Of a stretch of 64,000 nucleotides of DNA, positions 48,327-60,300 are shown piece after piece. The notes beneath the pieces were generated by a model. That model did not search any database, was not told the origin of the DNA, and saw only the letters and a program-made list of their open reading frames with translations. A program made the position numbers and the translations under genes. The DNA is from Taxillus chinensis (Eukaryota > Streptophyta > Magnoliopsida > Santalales > Loranthaceae): positions 20,467,029 through 20,531,028 of the forward strand of contig CM042086.1 in NCBI GenBank assembly GCA_023512835.1, in the 5' to 3' direction. Numbering within the stretch: the first letter of the stretch is position 1; every line of letters starts with the position of its first letter.

Positions 48327-51300
48327 TCAGTATCTTTGTGTTTCAAGCTTTTCCCATAAATTTGATGCTCTTCTGATGATGGGATCTGCTGAAAATCCTT
48401 CTGCATAAGCGCTAATGGCGGTCAAGAGACTTGAAAACTTCTCTCCATTGTCCTACATCCATTCAATCAAGTTCAGACGATAAATAAAAGTACCATATTA
48501 GATCTTATTGAAAATGTATAATAACCATTCGGCATAAAATGTTGCAGCCGTTTGCTAAACATGCACAGGTCAAGGCTACCTAACATCTTGAAGTAATATA
48601 GAAGAGCAAAAGCAAGGTTCAAAAAGAATCGAGAAAATTTTAAGTTTGAGCAAATGTTATATTTTTCACTGCTAAGCAAGGAACTCTTCAAACAAATTTA
48701 CGAAAGTAAACAAGAAAACTAGTAGCAGTGCAGTTTATGTGTAAGAATACAAAATATTGGAACAACCTGCAAATTATTTGGAAAGTTAGTGTTAGGGAAG
48801 GAAAAAAAGGAACATATTAGGCAAGTGAGAGTGAGCCTGCATATAATCCTTCACAGAGATTGTGAGATGGGACACTCAAACGCTTTATAAACTGCACAGT
48901 TAATGTGTAGGAATACTAGTATAGTTCCCATCCTGATTTCATCTTTAAAGAGTAATTAGAAGCCAGAAAAATAGTGTTGCCGTAACCCAGCTGCAAACTC
49001 TGATTCGGGTTATAGTGCTCATAATCCACACAGTTGGGCTTTAAGACCATAATTTGGAAACACAGAAATTCCCAAAACAAATATATGCAAAGCAAAAAGG
49101 ACCTTCAGATTATAGAAGAGATGTTTTTTTGAAGTGCCATGTAAGAATATTATCTTGAACAAACCTCTGGCTTCCGAAACATCAGACCTTCTGTGGAAAA
49201 TGGGACCATGTAGAATGGAAGATCACAACGCAGTAGTGCCTGCCATAATTTAGGGTATTTATCAGGAAAAACGTTGGGAAAATGTTGTTAAAACAAAATG
49301 TAATATACACTATGGGATGCAAAAATGAACGCCTGCTTAACTGGCTGTGTATTATGTTCAAAAAATGTAAAGGCAGCAAGAAATGGTAAGAAAGAACACA
49401 AATTACCAAGTTCTTGCTCAACAAAGCTTGATCAGCATTTTCCTTCAGTGTCTGCAAAAAGAAAGGGAATTTTGAGACATCGATTACTCTACCTCAGAAG
49501 TTCAATCAGAATGAAAATACGCTTACTGAAACTGAAGGTGACCCCAGAAACAGAAATAGGATGGCAGTGTGTATATATATATGGACACACACACACGTCA
49601 TACCCAGTGCACAGGACTCCCTTTATCAGAGCTTGTAAGTGGTAAATGTCAACAAGCTTTATGGCAGTACATATACAAAATAGGTAAAAAGAAATAAGGG
49701 AGGGTAAATAGTTTCACATGATAGGCCATTTCGGATGGCCGACTCATGCTGAATTGGAGTCAGCTGTTTCAACCACACAACTTCCACTGTTGATGCATGA
49801 TTTGATCTCAGTAGAAAAAGGCACAAAAAAGTGCTAGAAGGCACTGGAAGAACAGATGATTCCAATCTGGGTAATCTAAGTCAAAATTAGCATGAACATG
49901 GTACAAGAATCAGCTCCCGAAGATGAACCTATTTTAGGTGGGCTTTATTATTGCGAGAAGGAAGAGAATACATATGATGGAAAATTCCTGATCCCTACAA
50001 TGGTTTGGCAGGTTCTATATATATATTTTCAATATTAAACATTTTAGGTCAAATCACTTTAAGGATAGGAGTTCAGGGCACAATTTTCTTCCAATTCCCA
50101 AAATTCTATGTTGAAAATAATAATTCTCAATTGTCATTATTGCTAGGCAAGGAATACAATATATAGAGAAAGACAATGGCCCATGCCCCTACTATGACCC
50201 AATAGAAAAAACCTAACAATAGTTGAATGATAAATAATAATAATAATTAATAAAGGAAAATTTTTATAACAAAACCCTTCTACTCTCCCTCTCGTAATTT
50301 ACGTACTCCTGAGCCATAACAAGAAACGTTGCAGCTGCACTTGAGCGGGATATCACAAGTTTTTAATTGCGCCAAGTAACAAAGTTGCATCCAAACATAG
50401 TACAGTAACCCAAATAAGTCATTGATCATCCAAAGACTCAGCCCAATAAGTGTCGGTAGAAGAGTCTACATAAAGGTGACAAAACAAAACCAAATCAAAC
50501 CAATCAACCTTAATCCCAATAATATCCCAATAATATGAGGTCACCTATAGAATTTCAGTCTATAGAAAGCTGACCATGAGAAGCAAATAGAATTCCTTTT
50601 TCTCAAGCAAACTTTAAATAGCAATGCACTTTTTTGTTAAACAGTCTTCAGAAAGATGAACATGAGAAGCATATACCTATGCACTTTCCCAAGATGAGGA
50701 GCAGTATGAAACATGCATGTATTGACTGACCAGAATTACAATATAAGCTGACCAACCAACGGTTGGTAATGTCCCATTGTTCCACTTTAAGCCTCGAGTA
50801 ATCATTACTCTCCATAAGTCTCAAACTTCAGCCAACATTTAAACTAAGAAATACAACATCAATGCCCAAGAAATAGTGAAGAGGTCTTAGGTCTAGAATC
50901 TCGAATCCCTTCCCAATAAGAAAACCCCAATAGCTTCATTTTTTATCACAACAATATCATCCACATACAATGAGAAAAAAAAATTGTATACCTAATCATT
51001 TGATAAAAAAAATGCATTATCAACATTACTCAAAACCAAAGGTAATAATTGCCTTGGAAAGGGCCAAACAAAGCTCTATGAGGATGTTTCAGGTCATATA
51101 ATGTCCTCATCAGCTTGGCCATGCATACATGGCCCTCGGACTCATGACCAAAAAACTAGGCATATCTATATAAACTTCCTATCAAGTCACCCCTTAAGGT
51201 AAGCATTAATGTGTAAGATAAAAGTCTTCCAATGCTGACTTTTGAAATTGGTGCAGAAGTATCATAATAATCCAAGCCATAGGTCTGGGTGGGATGTGGG

Positions 51301-54300
51301 CCTTGGCCACCAAGTGAGCTTTGTAACATAGCCCTTTATCTCTTGAAAGCATAGCCAACTCTCAAGTTTCACTTTTTTGAAGAGCTTTCATCTCTTGTAA
51401 CATAGTTTCCTTCTGCTTTGGACTAGATAGAGCCCCTTCCCACGTTTTCGCAAGGTTCTAAAAGAAACTTCATAGTCTGTATCATCTAATATTTAGATGG
51501 ATTAGACAAGACTTTTAAACAGTTTCATATGGTTTTTATATTTTTATAATTATCGTTAATGAATATTTACATAAAAAAAATTAAAATATCACAATATTTT
51601 GAGACAGTTTTCATATTTCTAATGTTTGAATAAAAAATTAACAAATTTATAAATCTTATACATTAACAAGAAAAAAACATAGTAGTTGCAATATTTAGTA
51701 ATATTTAATATTAAGTAAATGCATAATACCCTCAAACTTTATAAATATGTTAATTAACCCTCAAAATTTGCCCATTAAAATTACATCCCAAACTATTAAT
51801 CTAAAGAAATTTAACCATCAAACTTTATCCTTTTTCAGTAAAGCTTAAAATATTCATTTGGGGCAATTAAACCCTTAAAATTTGTCTTCGTCTAATAGAG
51901 TTTATTACGTTATGCTTAATTGCTTTGAATAATTTATCGGCTCATTTATTCTAGAAAAAAGTCAGAGGCCTAAATTACCCCAGAAGAATAGTTAAAAAGC
52001 TTAATTGCAAATTGAATTTCTGCATAAAATTCAAGGACCAAATTGTGTATTTTGCCTTTCTAGATTTTCACGTTTTCGGAATAGATACGGACAATAGAGT
52101 CAAAGAAAACACTCGAGGAGAAGCCAAGCACTCATATGACATAACATTGAGCACATGAATTTTTGTTTTCCTAAGAACATTTGATAGATCATCAATTGAT
52201 CAGGTGCGATAGGAAGAGATTGATCCAATACTTATATGAGACATCTTATTGTCACTCACTTCATTTGTAACTATACTTAATTTGAAAATAATACCCAAAA
52301 ATAGTTTAATAAACTCCCACAATTTACAAATATAATCTCAAGTAACTTTTGTCTTTGACTTTGACTCTAGGTCCTGTCTTGGGCTCTTATCTCATCTTTC
52401 ACTCAAAAATGGCTAAGATACTAAAAATATTGAGTATTCAAAATTTTGCATATTGAACAAAAATTCAAATATTACAAATTATTTGCTTGATAAGAAGAGT
52501 GTTCGAAATGTTAAGTGCACAATAACATTTCATATCGAGCATAAGGACACATATCAAGTAGATGAACTCTGATCATTCAAGGTGTAACCTCTTCGAGTGG
52601 AAGATATGACGGTGAATTGAAACTCGAAGATAATAAACTTGAAGGTGCGCAAGAAAGAGCTAATCGAGCTACTAAGTTCTCGACAACAGGACATATCAAG
52701 CGAAAGGATAAATATCAAGAAGATGACATTGAACAACAAATTATCCCCTTTGTGTACTTGGGGCGCTCATATTGGACCGGAATTATCCACTGGATTTATC
52801 ATCCGGATTGACGTGGCAGCTGATGTGTTTGCATATGTATAATTATAAATTGCGTTCGTGTCAGATGACGTGTTTAAATCGATTTAATGAATTTCGATTT
52901 AATTTCTGTCTTTATCGATTGTTACATTCGCGAAATATGACATGTTTACTTCGGTTCGGGATGAACTTCGGTTTAAAAAAATAAGATTTTGGTTCAGCAA
53001 AATAGGACTTCGGTTTAGGAAAATAGAGATTTCGGTTCGGAAAATAAGACTTCGGTTCGGGAAATAAGGACTTTGGTTCGGAAAATAGGACTTCGGTTCG
53101 GGAAATAAGGACTTCGGTTCGGAAAATAAGGACTTCGGTTCGAGAAATAAGATTTCCATTCGGAAAATAGGTCTTCGGTTCGGGAAAAGCTATTATTCCT
53201 CGAACCGAATCATCAAACTGAATTAATCATCTCTTATTTGCGGGTTTTTGCGTTCCGTGAACTTTAGCTATATCCGGTGAACTATAATTTCCGACGAAAA
53301 TTTCAAACAGTCATAACTTTGCGCACAGTGGTCGGAATTAGATCATTTTTTATTGATTTGTAGGTATCGACGAGAGCTACAGCCCAAAAATCTCCGTAGG
53401 GGATTTTCCGCTCTTAGATTTTCATAAAAAACACTCTATCACTTTCAAAACCTGATTTTTAGCATATTATTATAACTTTTTAGCAGATGTTTAATGCAAA
53501 AAATAATATTTCAGTTTTTCGTAATACAATTATTTTCTAAATCGAACCGATTTAAATGTTGTTCTGTTTTTGTCGTTTAACCGCCCATTTTTTTACGCAA
53601 CGCGTAATATTTTTTTGCCATGCTGGATGCCTCGCTGGACTAACACGCTGGACAGACACGTAGATCCGGTTTTAAATCCGGTAAAATCATCCGGCTAAAA
53701 ATATTTATTCGTGTACTTGGGTGAAGTTGTGTTCGTAAAAGTAAAATTACAAAGGAATATTTTTGAAATTACAAAGGATTATTTGTATAGTTACAAATAA
53801 TGAGAGTTTATATAACAAAACTATATAGTAAATATCAAATACGGTTCTTCTAGTATATCTAAAAAACGACATCACGCTAGGAAAAGAACATTCACACCCT
53901 CCAAAATGTTAAATGCATCTACTAATTATCTTTAACATCACGTGAAATTATGAAAATATCCTAAAAAAGAATTATTTTTTATGATGTTCAAATATTAATA
54001 TTAAAGCATAAATATTCATATTTTAATAATAATTTTAGAACATACTAATTTAAATTTTTTATTATATTTATTCGAAAATAATTATTCAAACATAAAGACA
54101 ATATTCGAATAATGATCTTCGAATATTGTATTAGTGTTCAAATAATATTATTTAAATATTTTTCTATTATTGTATTAAGAGGTATTTTAGTTCTTTCGCA
54201 TTGACAATATGTTAATCAAAACGGTGAGTGTGCGTAGGGACAAATTTGCCCCGCCCCAACATGCTATCGGGTTAGTCGGGTTCAGGTCTTCCTCGACCTG

Positions 54301-57300
54301 CCCCGATATGGTATTTTTAAATAAATTTAATATAAAAAACTTTGTCTCACCCTAAAGTGCCCAAATTAGAAGGTTGGGGCAGGTTCAGGATGACTTAAAA
54401 ATTTTCGGGTCGGGTTTGGATCGGGCAATACCCAGACCTGACCTGACCCGTTGTCATGCTTAAGTGTAAGTATCTATTTCCCCCAAGAAATCATCCAACA
54501 CAAATCAAAACTGGTCATCACTGCCATCACCATCAACATCATAATATACCTTATGTTTCTTTGAACAAATTACTTGCCCCTTGCTGTATCATATGGGTCA
54601 GCAAGTGTCAGACACTACAAACTTACAGCATCAAACATCTAGAAGGCATATCTACCTCTATTTTCAGGAAGGTTTAAAATTTAAAGTATTTTACAAATGC
54701 ATATAATGGGAGAGAATTTAAATTCATTAAGAGGAATTATAGCTGCATTGCAAACTTAACGAGGCTTCAAGTCATGCATACATAACCGATATCATATATC
54801 CATTTACATGCCAAGCCAGTTCATGTTATAATAGAAGATATAATTGTAATAGGATGTAAAACTAGGTTCATCCCAGGTTAAGAATATAAACATAAATATA
54901 CATATGGAGTTATGCCTAGTATGCTACCTGTCTTATGCGGTCGTCCTGAACCTGATCAACATTTTTCAATAGGTTCTCTAGTGTACCTAGACATACAATT
55001 AGGACATTAGTGCCAAGAAAATAAAGAAAAATTAAATGAAAATGAGTGTGTAGCTACAAAAGAAAAGTTAGAAAAGGCTTTCAGAAATAGAGAAAACTGA
55101 GAGGCACATGGGGGAAGTTAACTATGAAATGAGGTTCAATGTCTCTTTTGATGCATCCCTGGTCTCCTGACACCTTCATAGGTGAATCAACATCAAGTTT
55201 AACCTCAAAGTTGTCAGGAGCATTATACTCGTCCTCATAAAAAATTACCACTGCAGGCTGGACAACTAGGAGCATGCAATAGCAAGAGACTGTTCAACCT
55301 CTGATTGTTGGAGTCGAGCAACTATTTGAAAATCATCCTCAGACTCAGTTCGATGTCTCTTTTGGTGCATCCCTGGTCTCCAGACACCTTCAAAGGTGCA
55401 ACAACCTCAAGTTTAACTTCAAAGTTGACAGGAGCATGATACTCTTCCTCAACATCAAAAATTACCACTGCAGGCTGGACAACTGGGTGAATCTCGGATT
55501 GTTGGAGTCAAGAAACTATTTGAAAATCATCCTCAGACACATTTGAGGATGTGCTCAAAATTGATAGCAGGGGTGTTGGTAGTTGATGAGTTGCTTTTTC
55601 TTTTTCTTATTCTTCTCCTTCTTCTACTACTACTTCTTGTGGGGGTGTTGGTAGTTGATGAGATTACCTCATGAGAAGGATGCTCGCCGGCTGCACCACT
55701 TGCACTGCTTGCAACCCCTTCCTATCCTTTCATGGGCCACCTTGAGCCATTGTTGCTTGATGTTATTTCCGTGAAAACACATAAATTAAAATTTGTATAG
55801 GCACTGCTAGGCTTTTACACATTTTAAGTGATGGACAATAAGTCACAAAACTTTTGGAGTTCACATGCTATACAAGAACCCTTAGGATTTACTTGGATGT
55901 AATATATGTATTTGATATATATATATATATAATAACTCACCATTAAGGAAGATCTCCTTCTCATATATATAATAACCAGCCAATAAGGCAAAATATATCA
56001 TTATAATAATAACAATAATAGTTGGGATGAGCTATATTAATTAGTTGCCTAATTAGAGTTAATTATCTAGATTATCTAAAAAGGTTTGTTGCCTAATTAA
56101 GGCTCCTCAACTCTGTGTGTGTATATATATATATATATGTTGTAATCTCTTAGGCAACACGAAAGAATTATGATTTTCTTCAATTATTTTCTACTTGATA
56201 TTAGAGTCTAGCCCTAATTAGAAGAAGTACTTCTTCACCCCTTGCAAGAGCTCTTTTGTCAGCTTTTCTCTTGCATGAACAAGTTTCTTTACTTTTCTGC
56301 CACCGTCATTGTTCGCCACCTCCCACCAATGTAGGTGTCGAGAGACATCATGTTAGCGTTCTAAATTGAGTGCAAGTCTCGATTGTTCTCTGCCCTCTCC
56401 GTCGTCAACGCCTCCGCCATTGTCGCCCACCAATGCAAGTGTCGAGCAACATCGTTGTCGCTTTTGAGTTCTAAATCAAGCACAAGTCTCGATTGCTCTC
56501 TGCCTAAGGTTGCCTCCATTGTTGTCGACACCAAGGCTATGCCTTGGTGTCTAGTTATTATTGTACGCCACCACAAATTTCTCCTCTTTGCAAGCTTGAT
56601 TTTGTCAAAGCCGGTGGTCTATGCTTCGTGTTTTTACTCAAAGGCACTACCTCAACTACTTTTACTCAAACTAGTGTTGTTGGAGATTGACAACATTGTG
56701 GTGTTTGATTTCGACTTATTAGTAACACTCTGTTATGATTACTGATAAGCTCCCTCTAGTCCCAGACAACAAGATGCAACTCACTATTGCCATTTGAGAG
56801 GGCGATATGTCAATCTATATTAAACTAGATGGTCCAACTTATCGTATTTAGTCTAAGGTTTTGGAGATGCATAATGTTTGTTAGTAGAAGAAGGGATATA
56901 TACCAAGAAGAAAGGCGGTACCTTCATAAAATCACCAGGACTATGATGAATGGAAAGTTAAAGACGTACTTGTTTAAGTCACGATTTATTAATTTCATAA
57001 CTCGTTATCTGATAGCCCATTTTATACAGTGTGGAACAGCTAAGGAAGTATGGATTTCTACTAAGAGGACTTACCTTATGTATGAACTTATGAAAAAGTC
57101 TTTTCAACTTCCCACAAAATATTATAATGAGTTAAACTCTAGTTTCATGAAGTTATATTATTAACGACCCAATGACATGAAGTATCCTCTTAATTCTAAA
57201 AAAATACATTAAGTGTCAAGTTTACATGTTTCATGACTAAATCATAACTTAGATTAAGTGAGTAGTCATGTTTTAATTACTTCACCATTACTTACCCTAG

Positions 57301-60300
57301 AAGAAGCATATTCTTTAGTTCATCGTGAGGTGTAGAGACTTGGATGATTATAGAAGTGTCTTTCATTAGTGATTGTACTTGAGTGATTTAGATATATTTG
57401 ATGAAATCTAATTGTTATTTATATCAACCCTCAGTTCTATCAAATGATTACAATAAAATTTCATACTCCAATTCAAGTGTTACATACTGTTAATGGTCAT
57501 GCGTTTATGAATTAATCTTTGATAAATTTCATTCAAAAACATGATATCCTCCATCAGATAACATGAGTATATAATAACATAACATAACATAAAACTCAAT
57601 ATCTCATTTAAGTGGCTCAGGCCTTAGATTTTACTATGGTTATGACTATTGTTTATCGTGTCATTGACTATAAAACTTCCTTGAAAATGTTATCACGGTT
57701 TCACCATATTCCTTCACTTAACATTTGTCCTCAAGTTTTTGATTGTATATATTTTTTTTTTGATAAGTAAAGAAATAATATATTAAAGAAAGGGAAAGGT
57801 ACAAGCAAATTGGACAGGAAATAGCCTTACCTAAATAAAAAAAAAGCCCAGACAAATATTACAATGAAACCACAATAGGCCTAATACAAACCTCAACCTA
57901 GAAGTCCTAGAAACCTCGACATTATCATTAATTGAAGAAACAAGTCTTTTAAACTCTCGCACGCCTTTAGATTCGGTGCTCATAGACGACCAAGAAGACA
58001 AGGCAGAAGACTTCTGGATTTCATGCTTAGCTTCGATATCCTGCAACAAATTAGAGGTAGCGAGGTTAAATCTCTCGTAAGTCACCCCTAATATCTTTCC
58101 AATGGCTTTGTGGGAGTATAACCACTCTGGCTTCAATTCTGCTTATGTCGGGCAACTAGAGACACTCAAGGGAATAAGACTTCCCATAGAGAGTAACAGG
58201 TATTGTACCAGTAGCAAATTGAACAGCCTGGCTAGCCAACGAAATCTCCCCAAGCAACGCTGCATCATCATCCCAGCACATTAAAGGAGCAGTATCAAAA
58301 GATCCAAACCAGCTGCCGCCAACTCTAAGAGGAGGGGAGGCAGACGAAACCATCCAAGGACTAGGAGGCCACTGGTCGGGAAAAAAAATTCCACAGCCGA
58401 GGAGGAAGGGCCAGCAATGACAATGTCAGCGGGCAGAGAAGGCCGAGCGGGGTCTAACAAGGTAGTGTGGAGTGCAGCCACACTACTAGAGTGGACGACC
58501 AAGCTCCGATCCACAGCAAGAGGGCCAGGAACAAGGCCGCCGGAAGAAAAGGGGCGGCATGGAGGATCGCATGTCGCGAGAGGCAATGGGACGGTGGGCA
58601 GGGGGATGAGGCAGACAGGGGCGGCAGCTGGGTAGGGTTGCGATGGGGGGAAGGAAAAAGGGGTAAGAAATGGGCCAGTTGGGGAAGGTGTGGACTTGTT
58701 TGGGAGAGGGGAGGGTGTGGGTGAGGTGGGAGAAGGGCTTGGGGGGGGGGGTGGGGGGGTGGATGGGGATTTAGTTGGGGAGGAGGTGGGCTTGATGAGT
58801 AAGGGAGGGTGGGGGTGGGCTTGCGGGGAGAGGGGAAGGGTAAACGGAGGGAAGAGGAGGAGGGGGGAATGGGGGAAGAGGGGTGGGAAGGGAGCGAGCA
58901 TAGGGGGGCTGGAGGGTTGGGTGGGCCGGTAGGTGGAGGGGACTGGTGGGCCAAGGGAGAAGGGAGCGGGATAGGTTTGGGGAAGGGGGGGGGGTGTTTC
59001 GAAACGGGATTGTGTTTTATATTTATGTGTACCAACTCTATCGGAATAAAATTAAATCTCGTGCCCTTATTTTTGGATTATTCAAATTCTCAAAGGGATA
59101 ATTTATTTTCATCCTACTATAGGTAAATATTATATATCTATGGATGTTCAGTTTTGTGAATAGATGTCCTACTTTTATGAAAATATTTCTCTTGTTCCTT
59201 TTCAAGGGGGAGATAGATAATAAAAAAGATGAATAACTATAGTTAGAATCGTTAGATTAAAAGAAAGTGTGAATTTCATGGAAAAGGAGAATTCAACTAT
59301 TATAGGTGGGGGAAATTCTTCAGCCAAACCATGTGAGAATGACAAGCCAACCCGGGTGTTTGACAAATACTACTCAAGACAGAACGCTACTTTCGACTTT
59401 GATCCTTCTCTTAAATCTCAATGATGTTATCATGCCATCGAAAGATTTTTATGGTATTGACCAAGTGACATAAATTCTCACTGAAGTTCTTAACTCTTAA
59501 CCAATAGTTCTAAATTCTCAATGACACAAATTCCCCTCATTTTCATCCCAATCCTTTGCCTCTCCAGCAACCGATCCACCATGACCTTGGCACTCTACAT
59601 TGCAGCTTTTGTCGGAATAGCATGTGGGTCCAATGCGTGAATATTCTTCCCAGTGGGCAAGACTTTCTTATCGGGTAACAAGATCAGGCTCCACATATTT
59701 TCCCTCAAAAGCTTTTTCAAACTCCCCAACTCATTATCAGCCACAACAAGTCAGGTTTTCTACATTGCAACTTTTTTCTTATGGGGGGTGTAATTATTTC
59801 CTAAATAATTTTAATTATTTGGGTGTATATTTAGTTTCCTAAATAGAAGTGTTTTCTAATTAGGTCTTCTCAATTGTGTGTGTGTATATATGTGTGCGCA
59901 CGCATGCATTTATAATATTTCAAGAAGTAATAAAAAAGAATTTCTTTTCTATTCTTTTATACTTAACCCAACACAAACAGTAGTTGATAGAGGTAGATAA
60001 CAACCAAAATAAAAATTATAAAGAGAATAAATGAAGATAGAATGATGTGAAGGACGTAAGATTTCAATCTTTCCCAGAGTAAGGATTAAGGTGCAATCGA
60101 GGATTTCAGGAATCAAAAGTAAGTTTATCTTTCTCATAAGAAAATCCATAATATCACCATTTGAGACAAAAATTGTCATTAAAAAAGAAAAAAGATGCTT
60201 GACACATAAGTCTTGTCACATTCTGTGTGCCTCACCTTGTTGTGCACCTATATGCACTTTTAACAACTATGCTCTCTAGTTCGAGAATATTCCAAGCATC

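Larger units (their letters stand above)
56023..59964 (+). mobile_element. Ty1/copia LTR retrotransposon A, decayed, interrupted by a LINE
   Basis: The 5' LTR is about 56023-56194 and the 3' LTR about 59789-59964. Both are about 175 bp, diverged, and share an AT-rich start, a (GT)n(AT)n core (GTGTGTGTATATAT) and an A/T-rich end. A degenerate initiator-Met primer site (TGATATTAGAG) follows the 5' LTR, and a purine tract ATGGGGGGTG precedes the 3' LTR. The interior holds gag (about 56810-57190) and integrase (57650-57750, then 59021-59230), with a LINE inserted between the two integrase parts. Reverse transcriptase and RNase H are missing. It is antisense within the 5435-bp exonuclease intron. 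Confidence 0.78.

Noticed and set aside
48218..48408. Open frames on both strands at the end of the exonuclease gene
   Set aside because: They are out-of-frame shadows; the last exon reads in the frame that stops at 48329-48327.
52899..53159. Periodic LFPEPKS-type peptide as a repeat protein
   Set aside because: Produced by the 20-21-bp minisatellite; the frame is lost where units are 20 bp.
58281..58901. 206-codon Pro/Ser-rich frame as a host gene (extensin-like)
   Set aside because: It lies inside the LINE insertion and represents the C-rich 5' region of that element; no signal peptide and no extensin SPPPP-Y repeat pattern.
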